DNA of 64,000 nucleotides from Omphiscola glabra. Taxonomy: Eukaryota; Mollusca; Gastropoda; Lymnaeidae. Location: the NCBI GenBank assembly GCA_964017045.1, contig OZ024806.1, positions 6,902,488-6,966,487 of the forward strand, written 5' to 3'. Below, one piece after another: positions 34,706-46,878 of the stretch. The notes beneath the pieces were generated by a model, which worked only from the letters and a program-made list of their open reading frames with translations, ran no database searches and was not told the origin of the DNA. The first letter of the stretch is position 1. The number at the start of each line of letters is the position of its first letter. Made by a program: the position numbers and the translations under genes.

Positions 34706-35488
34706 ATTTTCAAAAATTTATAAAAATAAAACATATTTAACTTTCGTCATCATTTAATTCTAATCTTTTGGCTAACGCTAAAAAAATATTTTGTACTTTT
34801 AATGCGTTTAAATTCATCATAGATAGGAAGTCGCTCTTAAAAGGTTGTTAAAAAATATTATTGTTAAGACTTGCGGGCGCAAACATTGAGCGAAATAACC
34901 CAATGTATGTGGACACAACATACGTCTTTACAGATTTACAATTTGGATGAAATTTTTGAAACGCAAATCGCAAAATCCAAGTCGCCCTCAACATACGTCA
35001 TTTTAACAGAGATGTAAGATCGTTAGTCAGTTATTATGACATCCTCTATCTCCTTCATCAGTAATTGGAAATTTGATCATTAAGTTTGAAACCAGGATCT
35101 TTGAAGAGCAGTCGACACCGTATTACCATATCACAGGGGCGACTCCTTTTTTAAGGTAAATGTGGCGGTGTGTGTGTTTGGGGGGGGGGGATTTATGGTC
35201 AAAAGCAACGACATGAAAGGTAATTTATGACACAGAGCATAATTTTATGGGGGGAAAACTCAATTCAGGTGTGGGAACAAATACATTCCTGCATTAGAAT
35301 TTATCAAAAACTTACTGGAGTGGGGATAAAAGGGCTAAAATTCCTCCACATATCGCCCCCATCCCCACACTCACTCCACATTTAGGCTTCGCCCCAGGCG
35401 CCACTTTTTCTTGACACAGTCGTCATCTTTCACAACAGCTTTATTGAAACTCGAAGTACAGGTAACTGAAATGCAATAGCGTGGCAAT

Positions 35489-35995
35489 GGGGTTCGGGGA
35501 AGGGCGGTCCATGGGTAGGGCGCGGTCCAGGGGGGGCGGTCCGGGGGGGCAGTCCAGGGGGAGGACGCGGTCCAGGGGAAGGGGCGGTCCAGGGGGAGGG
35601 GCGGTCCAGGGGAGGGGCGGTCCAGGGGGAAGGGCGGTCCGTGGGTAGGGGCGGTCCAGGGGGAGGGCGCGGTCCAGGGGGGGGTGGTCCGGGGGGGCAG
35701 TCCAGGGGGAGGGGCGGTCCAGGGGGAGGGGCGGTCCAGGGGGAGGGGCGGTCCAGGGGGAGGGGCGGTCCAGGGGGAGGGGCGGTCCAGGGGGAGGGGC
35801 GGTCCAGGGGGAGGGGCGGTCCAGGGGGAGGGGCGGTCCAGGGGGAGGGGCGGTCCAGGGGAGGGGCGGTCCAGGGGAGGGGCGGTCCAGGGGGAGGGGC
35901 GGTCCGTGGGTAGGGGCGGTCCAGGGGGAGGGCGCGGTCCAGGGGGAGGACGCGGTCCAGGGGGTGGGGTGGTCCAGAGGGAGGGCGCGGTCCGG
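35489..35995. repeat. GC-rich 17 bp array
   Basis: Unit GGGGCGGTCCAGGGGGA, about 28 copies, some with CCGTGGGTA or GGCGCGGTCC variants. The plus strand is extremely G-rich, with runs of 4-6 G every few bases. It is bordered on the right by GGCCCTGGCGGC, which may be the end of a hAT-like element. Proline-rich or glycine-rich open frames are by-products. Confidence 0.95.
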
Positions 35996-37132
35996 CCCTG
36001 GCGGCAATTTTTATTATTTATATTGAGTGGCGGCATTTTCGGTCAGCTGCCGATATTATTTTTGTTGAATGGGGGCGGCGATAAGCTCGACCCACCCCCG
36101 GGGCGGCAGCAGCACTATCGACGCCACAGCTAATATGACATTAAAATAAAAAATTTCGATGGGGAACCCAAAATGTCGTCTGCCCAGGGGTCTGCGGGGG
36201 TCTTAATCCGACACCGGTCACATCGCACCCCCCCCCCTTTTTTTCCCTTTGGGGGATTTCCCACTCCTAAGCTGCGTGTATTTTTCACTTTTGAAATGGA
36301 AGTTTGGAACATACAGCATACGGTTCTAAGCGATTGCGACACAACTGAATTCTAACCCATTGTGTCAGTTCGATACTTTTTTCGATACAAAATAAAAACA
36401 ATTAATGTAGTTTCTGGTAATTTTTTTAAAGTCTAATTTAATTAAAGGTTTAAAAAATAATAATAAATAAGTTTCTGATTTTTTAAATAATTTATTTAAT
36501 TTCATGTCATTTTTAAATATTAATTAAGTTTCTGGTAATTTGAAAGTTTTCATTTTAAAAAATTATCTAAATAAACGCTCTTTTGGCATTATTCTACACC
36601 GAAGAGACGAAATAAACAAGAATATCGGATTTATTGTGAGAGCCCTTGCAATATTCCGCTTCTTCTAATAGCCCGTAACGCAACGTCCGCTTCACATACC
36701 TTATCGCGATTGAATAACGTTATATCGACCCAATCACATGCAAACGGGTAATAACAGGCGATAGAAAATCCAATTTCTGTCGGCTTCAGGCCTCCAAGCC
36801 TGATACGTGGTTATCATCAGTCGCCGGTCGGCGCAGAAATCTAGAACGGGCGATCGAGAATTAAGAAGTCTGCGGGCGTTATTTCCTGTTGCACACTCAG
36901 CTGCTCTGGCGGCAAATAGTGGATACGCCCCTGGGGTGAGGTAGGGAGGGAGGGGTGGGTGGGTTGTTGTAGGGGTGGGGACGGGGGGGGGGGGGCTGAG
37001 TAAACCAAAGTTCACTATTAAATCACCACTTAAATGCGAAGGTTGTTACATTAAGATATTACTTTCATGCAAATCAAAAACACGTGATACTATAAATAAT
37101 GTTACCTACTTTAAAAAGTTAATCCAGGGAAG
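35996..37132. other. Gap: possible hAT debris, no gene
   Basis: GGCCCTGGCGGC at 35992 and CCCGGGGCGGCAGCAGC near 36098 look like transposon ends. The remainder is AT-rich with a G12 run at 36985. Confidence 0.45.
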
Positions 37133-38035
37133 ATTGATGTGGGGGTTGATGTGGGGGTTGATGTGGGGGTGTTGATGAAGGGGATTGATGTGGGGGTTGA
37201 TGTGGGGGTTGATGTGGGGGTTGATGAAGGGGATTGATTTGGGGGGTTGATGTGGGGGGTTGATGTGGGGGTTGATTTGGGGGGTTGATGTGGGGGGTTG
37301 ATGTGGGGGTTGATGAAGGGGATTGATTTGGGGGTTGATGTGGGGGGGTTGATGTGGGGGGTTGATGTGGGGGTTGATGAAGGGGATTGATTTGGGGGGT
37401 TGATGTGGGGGGGTTGATGTGGGGGGGTTGATGTGGGGGTTGATGAAGGGGATTGATTTGGGGGGTTGATGTGGGGGGGTTGATGTGGGGGTTGATGAAG
37501 GGGATTGATTTGGGGGGTTGATGTGGGGGGGTTGATGTGGGGGTTGATGAAGGGGATTGATTTGGGGGTTGATGTGGGGGGTTGATGTGGGGGGTTGATG
37601 TGGGGGGTTGATGTGGGGGGGGTGATGTGGGGGTTGATGAAGGGGATTGATTTGGGGGGTTGATGTGGGGGGGTTGATGTGGGGGTTGATGAAGGGGATT
37701 GATTTGGGGGGTTGATGTGGGGGGTTGATGTGGGGGTTGATGAAGGGGATTGGTTTGGGGGGTTGATGTGGGGGTTGATGAAGGGGATTGATTTGGGGGT
37801 TGATGTGGGGGTTGATGTGGGGGTTTATGTGGGGGTTGATGTGGGGGTTGATGTGGGGGTTGATGTGGAGTTTGATGTAAGTGTTAATGTGGTAGTTGAT
37901 GTGGGAGATGGTGTAGTGGTTGATTTGTGGGTTGATGTGGGGGATGATGTGGGGGTTGATGTGGGGGTTGGTGTAGGTTTTGGTGTAGGGGTTGATGTGG
38001 GGGTTGATGTAGTGGTTGATGTGGGGTTGATATGT
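37133..38035. repeat. 12-13 bp G-run array
   Basis: Unit TTGATGTGGGGG (G5 to G7), periodically interrupted by TTGATGAAGGGGATTGATTT to give higher-order units of about 50-65 bp. It degrades towards 38.0 kb (GTTGATGTAGTGG). The plus strand offers G-runs separated by 7 nt loops. Confidence 0.95.
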
Positions 38036-39152
38036 TGAACGACGTTGATGTAAGAGTTGGTTATGGGGATTGGGTTAATCGAGGGGGGGTCGATAATAGG
38101 TCTGATGTATGGGTAGATGGGGGGTGTGAAACTTGGAAAATGATGTTTTAAGGAGAGCAAATCTCGTCAGACAATAAAAATCTACACCTTCCATACGCCC
38201 TTGAATAGTAAACTCGATCTAGGCACGTCCCTGGTATTAGAATTAATCCGGTTGCTTCACTGGTTTAACATGTCTTCATAAAATACGTTGCTTTTGTTAA
38301 ATGCACAGCACAATAGATTATCCTAAGTCCAAATGATTCTCAAAGTTTGTGTTTGGTAGTCATCCACTCACAAGTCCAAATGATTCTCAAAGTTTGTGTT
38401 TAGTAGTCATCCACTTACAATGATTCACTGCTTACTTGGTACACTTGGTAAAAATCAAAGACGGGGTGGGGGAGGGCAAGGGCTCTAAAGATAGGTCACG
38501 AGAAGCACCAAGACACCAAATGAAATTATGCTGCATTTATTTCACTTAATGTGCTACCACAAAGATCGCTACCGCATGAAACCTGCCTTTCAATTCCAAG
38601 GAATCTTTCGCTAGCGGCGAACAGGTAATGATCATTATCAGTATCGGACTTCGTACTGAAGTAAAAAAAGGCCTACCGTGCCAGATTTCAGCAAGCGTGA
38701 AAAGAAATGAACTTTGATTTTCAGATATACTAAAAACTTAATTGCTGCACTGAATTAAAAGACAGTATCATGTAGTCTCTATTACAACTGTGTCTTTTCG
38801 AAAGCTGCCATGATGTTATATAATATCTATGGCAGTTGCATCGTCAAAGAAATATCTCAGCGACGTCTAAGGGCGATAGAAAGTCTGTAGATTCAACTTC
38901 AACACCAATTGTAGATTCGAAACTGAGTTTAAAGTTTTGGCAATGAAAATATGTTTTGAGAACCGCTGCTTTGGTTTATAATAGGCACATGACCTAGGAC
39001 GGTTTAACCTGCAATCTTGCTTAATGTTATTTTGACAACTTATTTTGGAAGGAGTCACTCCGCAACAGTGTCCAAATTTTCTGACATTTCTTTATGTCCG
39101 ATCTACAGAAAAAAATCATTCTGACAAAACTCGTTTTTTTTTAAAATGTGGT
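38036..39152. other. Gap: no gene seen
   Basis: Holds a 47 bp duplication. Otherwise unique-looking sequence without coding signal. Confidence 0.55.
38328..38425. repeat. 47 bp tandem duplication
   Basis: Two copies containing CCAAATGATTCTCAAAGTTT and GTAGTCATCCACT, with two differences. Confidence 0.9.
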
Positions 39153-39355
39153 GTGACGTTTATCTTGTGACGTTTATCTTGTGACGTTTATCTTGTGACG
39201 TTCATCTTGTGACGTTCATCTTGTGGCGTTTATCTTGTGACGTTTATCTTGTGGCGTTTATCTTGTGACGTTTATCTTGTGGCGTTTATCTTGTGGCGTT
39301 TATCTTGTGACGTTTATCTTGTGACGTTTATCTTGTGACGTTTATCTTGTGACGG
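39153..39355. repeat. 14 bp array, about 14 copies
   Basis: Unit GTGACGTTTATCTT with GTGGCG and TTCATC variants. Each unit carries a TGACG half-site. Followed by unique sequence. Confidence 0.95.
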
Positions 39356-39891
39356 TCCTTTCATCGTTCAAAGTAACCCCGGATCTAATCACAAAGACTG
39401 GAGTTTGGAGTTGTTCTCTCTCCAAACACTGATTCTGATTCGGAAATTCTTGGTCGAATCTCCCGACTGAAAGCTTCAGTACAAAAAATATTTATAAAAA
39501 AATATTGGATTATAGAACCTTTGGGTTCAAAGTCAGGAACGGTTTAAATTAGGTTATGCAGCGAGCTTTGAGAACCGTTGACTGTGGTCAATAAATTATA
39601 CCAGGGTTATCTAGGTGTAAGGGTAATAATTATTTTTTTCGCTCCTCTCCGGAAAAGTCATTTAAACAACATCCTGGTTTTGAATTTATTCGGGCCGCTG
39701 TAACCTAACTGATAAGACGGTAGCTATAGCATTTCTTGGACAGCGTAGTATCGAGCTTAAGCAAGATGGTGTTCTGTTATCCGACTTTGAAGGGTGAGGT
39801 TTTTTTTCCACTCTGAATAGTTTAGGATGGAATAGTGGCCATTCATTGTTAACGAGTCGTTCCACCAGGCTATTTACTCATAGCTGTGGAC

Positions 39892-40079
39892 CAGGGCCGA
39901 CCCTTAACAATTGCGGGGCCTTATGCGAAACGGATTGCGCGGGGCCCAGTCTGGGTTGAGGATAAGGATAATAAGTGAAAATTAAGATTTTGTATTAGAA
40001 AATAAATTCGGGGCGGGGCCTATGAAAGTGCGGGGCCCACTGCGGCCGCACAGGTGGCAGTGGCCTAAGGCCGGCCCTG
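39892..40079. mobile_element. hAT-like MITE with perfect 8 bp target duplication
   Basis: Termini CAGGGCCGACCCTTA and GGCCGGCCCTG. Perfect duplication CTGTGGAC at 39884-39891 and 40080-40087. 188 bp, with inside GCGGGGCC-type motifs facing each other. It shares its CAGGGCCG terminus with the element holding the 27 bp array at 53664-58787. Confidence 0.87.
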
Positions 40080-40087
40080 CTGTGGAC

Positions 40088-41467
40088 AAACCTGGACGGT
40101 GGATCCCCGTCCATCACAATGTGACAATGGTGTAGACTTCGCAGGACGAAATCACATGGTCTGTTTTTTTTCCTTTAGGTTCCCTAGACATCCATCCAAT
40201 CAACTCTCTCCACACATCATGTTACCATAAGGGAACATCATGTTTGGATGATAAAGCCTGGCACCAGATACGTCACAGGACGTGCCGGAATTTTCACTGA
40301 GTCAATGTCCTACCGCCTACGGGACTCCTTCTCCGGGTTTGATTTCAGAGGTTTCTTTCTCTTAGATGAGTACCATCTAAAGTTAACGGGTCCCATCCAT
40401 ACGGGGTGCTGGTGATGTTTTTCTGTGTCTATAGGCCTGGCCTGCACAACTCAAAATGTAAGGCTGGCCGTAATAATTTATGAAAGACTTGTGCGGGCCG
40501 AAAGAAAATAAAACTGGGAGAAAGCTATTACGAAATAATAATAATAAAGAATATTTCTTTACTTCACGGGCCGCAAAGTGGGTGCTGGTGGGCCGCAAAG
40601 GGGGAGCTGGGGGGCCTAAATATGGGTGCTGGTGGGCCGCATGTGGCCCGCGGGCCGTATGTTGAGCATGCCTGGTCTAGGCATTAGCTGGGTATTGAAC
40701 TCCATATGGATACTAATTACTGTATTGATAAGTTATTAGAAAGAGAGCGTACTACTTTTAGTAAAGATCCCACATCCCCCTCCCCCCTTTAAATTAGCGA
40801 TAATATTTACTTGTATTCGTTGGTATGTAAATGTCTCTTCTTATTAGTAAGTAGCTTACAAACTCATTCTCAAGTTGGTATGCACTAACTAACAGTAATA
40901 ACAAAATTAAAAAAATATATATGGATATAAAATATTTAAAACGTTACTCTAACTTTTGAACTTTATGTAAATTAGTTCAACAGATAATGCTTGCATGTTT
41001 GTTTTTGCAAATTTAAAACTGTACAACAGCGGAATTAAAAGGTTCATAGTTTTAAGTAACTTAACCCGGTAGATCGAGCAAAATTGATTTTTTTTTAAAT
41101 TGTACTTTTCAATGTAAGGTTATTGTGACAAATTTAAAAGATGTGTTTTATTTAACTCTATCCCACTCCTTCAAGGCCACAAGGAATAAACGGCATGAAA
41201 GATATAAATAGACGATTTATAAGAAACTTTAACAAAAGTATGTCAATTGAATTATTTTTTCTTTGTTTGCTCTGACAGGTAACATTAAGGAATTTGTCCG
41301 GACACTAACAACAATACCAAAACTGGCGTGGTGACTATTTTCTGCGAGGTCTGGTGTCATTATCATGACCGTTTTGCTATAAACGAACGATTACAGCAGG
41401 ACCCCCCCCCCCCCTTCCACCCACAGCCCCAACCTCTCTTAACTGACAGCGAATAATCGGCCTGCGC
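40088..41467. other. Gap upstream of the unknown gene
   Basis: Contains the degenerate hAT-like element. A C13 run at 41403 and a pyrimidine-rich stretch precede the first supported exon and could serve as an acceptor tract. No upstream exon is recognised. Confidence 0.5.
40436..40673. mobile_element. Degenerate hAT-like element
   Basis: The right end read on the minus strand gives CAGGCATGCTCAACATACGG followed by CCCGCGGGCC, a terminus style common to several hAT families. The left end (CCTGCACAACTCAAAATGTA) is a weak match. Flanks CTATAGGC and GTCTAGGC are similar. The interior holds three GGTGCTGGTGGGCCGCA-like repeats. Confidence 0.55.
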
Positions 41468-43633
41468 ATGCGAGGACGACCGTACACCAGCACCACGGCG
41501 AGACCGGTGCCAGCAGAGGTCGGTAACTCGCCTGGAAAACGTACCGCGGGCGATGACTGTCACAGGCCGCCACACAAAACTGAAACCTCCCAAGACCTGC
41601 CGCCTCCACGTCCGCGGACAACCACGGGGTTGTCAAGGGTTGACGGTTGCGATTCAATCAACTACTACTCGACGAAGTACAGAAGTAGACATTCGATACC
41701 GCACGGGAGGGCTGTGTTGTCAGCGACGCCACTGCACCGGAAGTCTAGTGTACCCGAATCTCCAGGGCAGATTGTTGAGACGCGAGTTCCCCACGAGGAA
41801 CATCTCTTGACAGATCACAGACAAATTTCAACGAATCAAGATCAACATTTTCCTAGTGGTGATGAAAGTATTTCAAGAAGGCCACGTACGTCTTACAGAA
41901 AAAATTCCGATGTGACAACGTCTTATTCTGAGATTGAGGTTCTGCCGCTGAGAAAGGGATCGCTGAAGGGGGTAGACAACCCGAGAGTTGATCGCCACAG
42001 CACAAAGCCCGTTTGTGGTAAGCCCCATACCCTCGGGGACAGCAGTGACAAGGAACAAGATGGGGATGAGAGAACCGACAGCGACGTCAGACGGGTGGAG
42101 AGAACCAAGAGGAAGTCTCACACTGGCGTGACGTTCGTCGTGCCGCCACCCGCAGCTCATCGTACTCCAGCACGTGTGTCGGGCAGGGAGCCGTCACATC
42201 GGAGAATGAGCGCCCCCGAACTTCCCCCCATCCTAGACCGGGGCGGTCATGGGGGCGCCCCGAGGGGAGATAAACGAAAGACATCAGTCAACAGCCTCAA
42301 CTCATCAGGTGAGAAAGTTAAGTTATCTTCTCCTGGCTTGCATTTCTGTGCAATTAATAGCAGAGTCACGTGATGGTCTAATGTAGAGTTTATATAATTT
42401 TATCATCTTAATATTATTAAGTAAGAGACTCGTCTTGTCCGCTCATAAAGAGCAAATCTCTTCAAGGAGTTTTTTTTTAATTTCTTCTGCATTTCTGCAG
42501 CACATGCTTAAGTTGGCTAGTACACAAAAATTGAGTGGCCTTATTTGGTTTTTATGAAAGCACTCCAATAAAATATTTTTATTAAGAGTATTTGAGATAT
42601 TTATGAAAGCACCCTGATGATATTTTTTTATTAAGAACATTTCAAGATTTGAAAGATTTGTTCTAAATTGGATGTGTTTCACAAGCTGGTACCGGGGTCT
42701 AGAATAGGAAAAAGAAGTGTATGCTTTTAGAAATCGAAATAAATCTTAGACTATTTAGCCAACGTTCTAATAAACAGTTTATGTAAATAACACTTTATTG
42801 AACAAGGAAACCCGTTTTAAACCGAAAAAATCTCAACCATTTTCTGGATGAACTAAACATTCACTCGGGATATAAAAATATTTGTACGTGATTTGGACCG
42901 GAAAAAAACCCATCAACAGCATTGACGTCACGAGTTGAGTACATCTGCACTATTATGTTTTATGTCCAAGATTAAATTGAATGATCATTTTACTTTTATT
43001 TCGTTCGCGAAATACCTGTTCACTTATCAATCTGATAAAATAATGCACTATATCAGCGCTTCTTAACTTGTGGGTCGCAACCCCTTTGGGGGGGTCGAAA
43101 GTCACTTTTACAGAGGTCGCCCAAGACCATCGGAAAACACATACAGTTATGAAGTAACAACGAAAATAATTTTGGGGTTGGGGGGGGGGGGGAGGATCGC
43201 CACAACATAAGGAACTTTGTGAAAGGGTCATGGAATTAGGAACGTTGAGAACCACTGCACTAGATTGAGGTAATCCGCTATGTTGTAAGTCTTATCTGCC
43301 TTACTTAATGGCCCCTAAGGAGCTGTATGATAGATCTGACATTAGACACGTCTGAGGTTCTAAAAAAATATTTTTTGACAGTAAATCATCCACTCGCTCT
43401 GTAACCCCAATGATCCATTGTTGGTGCGGCTACGATAAACTACCCACTGGAGAAGGGATAGTGGTGTTGTCTGCCTCGGGTGGCACTTTAAAAAATATTT
43501 AAGGGGCGTCATTTTCGACGAACTTTAGAGGGTTTTTTTTTTCTTTGGGAAGGGTGAGGGCCATGGTGGTACTGAACCTTCCATAAAGATGGGACTTGAG
43601 ATAGAAAGAGGGAGATGGCGAAAGAAGGTGAAA

Positions 43634-43682
<49 letters not shown>

Positions 43683-45021
43683 TGAGACAGGGACAGAGAG
43701 AGAGACAGAGATCTTACAGGTTTTACAAATAAGGTTATTTCGTTTTTTAAATTTTCTATTTACTGTATCATCGATAGAATCAGTGTGATTCCAAAAGTAG
43801 AGGTAAATAAACTTCTTAATACAAATAATAATAATAATAATATATTAAGTTTTTTTTAAACTTGAAATTATTTTATTTAATTTTTTAAAACCAGGAAGTA
43901 AAGCCTCCACCTCTCACCCCGCCCACATCATCAATGGAAAGTCCTTGACCTCCAGCAAAGTCCACTACACTGCAACTAATGGTGTCACCAGCAGTTCCAA
44001 CACAGCATCGTCCACCAAGAAAAAGAAAGGCCAACTTCCGAGAAACTACAGCGACCCGTCCTTGACCCAACTTCCTGGTAACTCTTCCACCGTCAGCCAC
44101 TACTCCAGCTCCACCAACCTCTCCCAGTCCACCACCAACGGTGGAGACGGCTACTCCGGGACGGGTCCCAGGCACATCAAATTCCTTTCCAAAAGCAACC
44201 GGGCGTTGTCGTGGTGCGCCACGGACAACCTCGGGTCTCAGGGCAAGCTCGAAACGTTGTTCGAGGGCCAGACCAACCACAACAGCAACCACCAGAGCTA
44301 CAACATCAACAACACCAACGTGAACCAACTGTCCACCAGCCCCCCGGGTCACAACCCTACGAGGTACTCTCTGAACAAAACGAGCAGCAACGGGAGCTCA
44401 ACCAACCTCATCTCAATGGTCAGCAACGCAAACGCCGTCAACAACAACACGGACATGCCGCCCATCGTCTCGCAGCCGGCTGACGCTGCCGGCCACCGCA
44501 GCCGAAAAGACGTCTCCAGACGGCAATCCTTCACTAAGAAGGCCGATGACGGTGGTAATTTTCCCGAGTCGCCAAGGGGAAGAAGAAAGAGATCAGACTC
44601 GGAGAACAAGCTCGCACATAGTCAGGATTTCATCAGCCAAAGCCAGCAGCGAGCTGTTCAGAGAGTCGAGGCGAGGAACTTTTCCGTGGATAGAATCGAC
44701 CGGCACGCCTCACCCCCGAGGCCTCACACGAAATCTGTGGCGCCGGCCTCGCAAGCCAAGAGCCGGCTCCAGCGTTCTGTCACGGCTCTGAACGTCAACA
44801 ACAGCAACAACAATAACGGACACGAGGCTGACGTCCACGGGAGAGATGACGCTTTTGCGGATGACGAGAGCTACGAGAAGAACGCGAGAGTTTTTAAGTG
44901 GGTGATCGATGTCAGCAATGTGGAAGAATTCGATACCGACCCCAAGGACGCTTATGTCGAGTACACCGACGAAACACCACAGACAGATACTGCCATACAT
45001 TTAGTATACAGTGAACAGTAA
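41468..45021 (+). CDS. Unrecognised low-complexity protein, last two exons
   Basis: Exon 41468-42308 (donor CAG|GTGAGA) joins 43895-45021 (acceptor AAACCAG). The split Gly codon keeps the frame, giving 655 residues from the first ATG to TAA. Upstream exons are possible: the frame stays open only back to a TGA near 41440, and a plausible acceptor (CTGACAG) lies just after it, so the start is uncertain. GC content and codon use stand out from the AT-rich flanks. The protein has no membrane segment or catalytic motif that I recognise. It is Ser/Arg/Thr/Pro-rich, later Asn-rich (NVNNSNNNNG), with many basophilic kinase sites (RKNS, RKGS, KRKTS, RRQS). RRMSAP at 245-250 fits a 14-3-3 mode I site. 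The last about 55 residues (from ARVFKWVIDVSNVEEF) look like a small structured module. A scaffold or signalling adaptor is possible, but function is unknown. Confidence 0.78.
43054..43257 (+). mobile_element. SPIN-like hAT MITE, copy 3
   Basis: Starts CAGCGCTTCTTAACTTGTGG and ends ACGTTGAGAACCACTG, with internal GGTCGCCCAAGACCATCGG. Flanks CACTATAT (43046-43053) and CACTAGAT (43258-43265) are a target duplication with one mismatch. It lies in the intron of the unknown gene at 41468-45021, in the sense orientation. Confidence 0.87.
43628..43712. repeat. GA microsatellite
   Basis: GAGAGAGA tract with GACAGAGA interruptions, in the intron of the unknown gene about 180 bp before its last exon. 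Confidence 0.95.
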
Positions 45022-45331
45022 CACACACCTTATCAGTACATATATTAACAGAGTGAAATGGATATGCAAACATCAAAACGGTGAATCGAGTGATTTTATT
45101 TTTCCAAGCATTTTGGGAGGAGTTCCAAAGTATATCTAACTTTTTAAAAGGTGTTTTTTTTTTTTCAAATAATTAATTTTCGGTTTTAATTTTGCTTTTA
45201 TCTTATTTTTTGTAATTCCAAATAACTTATTGGACCATTGCTCATAAAACAGTGCTTCCCAAACCTTTCCCACACGTCTCTGCGTAGTTTATTGTACAAT
45301 ATGTCCCGAGTGATAAGACTAGAAACTACCG

Positions 45332-45408
45332 TAGATTACTCTCTTATCCATAGATTACTCTCTTATCCATAGATTACTCTCTTATCCATAGATTACTCTC
45401 TTATCCAG
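45332..45408. repeat. 19 bp repeat, 4 copies
   Basis: TAGATTACTCTCTTATCCA repeated four times without change, 0.3 kb after the stop of the unknown gene. It is probably within that gene's 3' UTR if transcription continues. Confidence 0.92.
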
Positions 45409-45606
45409 TTGGACATCAGTGAATGATGACTTCGTGAGATAAGTGATGTAAAACAAAAATGGATGATAAAAAGGAAGATAAAAGGGATGATAAAGGATGA
45501 TAAGACTTATGATAAAAAAGAGGAAAAAAGGGATGATAAAAGAGATGACAATTGCTCGAAAACGTCCATTGTCTAACAATAATCACTGCAACCCACAGAC
45601 TCGTAT

Positions 45607-45728
45607 AGTGCAGTGGTCGGCAAAGCGCGGCTTGCGAACCGCATGCGGCTCTTCAGCGGCCTGAGTGTGGCTCACTGAATCATTATGCCTACACATGCAA
45701 CCCGTGTTGTCTTTTATCTTTCTGGCAT
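45607..45728 (+). mobile_element. hAT-like left terminus fragment
   Basis: Begins CAGTGGTCGGCAAAGCGCGG and continues with CTTGCGAACCGCATGCGGCTC, a terminus style known from hAT families. No matching right terminus is found. The sequence runs directly into the 22 bp array at 45729. Confidence 0.5.
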
Positions 45729-46542
45729 GCAGATATGGTGGGTTTGTGTTGCAGATATGATGGGTTTGTGTTGCAGATATTATGGGTTTGTGTTGCAGAT
45801 ATGATGGGTTTGTGTTGCAGATATGATGGGTTTGTGTTGCAGATATGGTGGGTTTGTGTTGCAGATATGATGGGTTTGTGTTGCAGATATGATGGGTTTG
45901 TGTTGCAGATATGATGGGTTTGTGGTGCAGATATGGTGGGTTTGTGTTGCAGATATGATGGGTTTGTGTTGCAGATATGGTGGGTTTGTGTTGCAGATAT
46001 GATGGGTTTGTGTTGCAGATATGGTGGGTTTGTGTTGCAGATATGGTGGGTTTGTGTTGCAGATATGATGGGTTTGTGTTGCAGATATGATGGGTATGTG
46101 GTGCAGATATGGTGGGTTTGTGTTGCAGATATGATGGGTTTGTGTTGCAGATATGGTGGGTTTGTGTTGCAGATATGGTGGGTTTGTGTTGCAGATATGG
46201 TGGGTTTGTGTTGCAGATATGATGGGTTTGTGTTGCAGATATGATGGGTTTGTGTTGCAGATATGATGGGTTTGTGTTGCAGATATGATGGGTTTGTGTT
46301 GCAGATATGATGGGTTTGTGTTGCAGATATGGTGGGTTTGTGTTGCAGATATGATGGGTTTGTGTTGCAGATATGATGGGTTTGTGTTGCAGATATGATG
46401 GGTTTGTGGTGCAGATATGGTGGGTTTGTGTTGCAGATATGATGGGTTTGTGTTGCAGATATGGTGGGTTTGTGTTGCAGATATGGTGGGTTTGTGTTGC
46501 AGATATGATGGGTTTGTGTTGCAGATATGATGGGTATGTGTT
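45729..46542. repeat. 22 bp array, 37 copies
   Basis: Core GCAGATATGATGGGTTTGTG followed by TT. The main polymorphism is GATGATGG versus GATGGTGG (A or G at one position), with occasional GTGGTGCAG and GGTATGTG. Period 22 gives open frames on both strands cycling every 66 bp. These are not genes. Confidence 0.96.
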
Positions 46543-46814
46543 AATGTTAGTCATTTTTTATAACCAGGTTGGTTTTTTTTTTTTGCAAATCCTATTTTAC
46601 TACTTAATATACTTTTTAACAATTTTTTTACATGGAATCTTATTTAATTGATACATTAGAGACATCATACACTGTAGATTAATTACTGTGTGAAATTAAT
46701 TCTAAAAATTAGCTCAAGATTTTTCTATCTCACAGTTATAGGAAGTCTCTTTGTACAAACCATAAAAAGACTTCTAAAAAAAAAATTAAGCATTGGGATC
46801 ATCAGCAAAGGAAA

Positions 46815-46878
46815 CTGATACCTTTGACCTGTTACCTTTGACCTGTTAGCTTTGACCTGTTTCCTTTGGCCTGTTAGT
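46815..46878. repeat. 15 bp repeat, 4 copies
   Basis: CCTTTGACCTGTTAC and close variants (GCTTTGACCTGTTTC, CCTTTGGCCTGTTAG). Confidence 0.85.

Larger units (their letters stand above)
31516..35488. other. Gap: no gene seen
   Basis: Apart from the TG tract, the 35 bp repeat and a family D fragment, this is AT-rich sequence with scattered G or C homopolymers (32270, 32868, 33484, 35180). No gene or RNA is recognised. Confidence 0.55.
42309..43894 (+). other. Intron of the unknown gene
   Basis: GT-AG intron of 1586 bp between the two coding exons. It holds a SPIN-like element (43054-43257), a GA microsatellite and a short AAT tract. Nothing else is recognised. Confidence 0.8.

Noticed and set aside
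35371..36133. Proline-rich and glycine-rich frames over the GC-rich 17 bp array
   Set aside because: Open on both strands because the unit lacks A/T-rich stops. No flanking coding sequence.
37712..38160. Val/Gly/Asp-rich and Thr/Pro-rich frames at the end of the G-run array
   Set aside because: Produced by 12 bp periodicity and present on both strands with no other support.
39690..39790. tRNA-like or SINE head (AACCTAACTGATAAGACGG, then TATCGAGCTTAAG)
   Set aside because: A-box and B-box matches have three or four mismatches each and no second copy was found. A cloverleaf could not be drawn convincingly.
45583..46651. Frames of 323, 103 and 92 codons over the 22 bp array
   Set aside because: Translations cycle every 66 bp and exist on both strands. 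There is no coding evidence outside the repeats.
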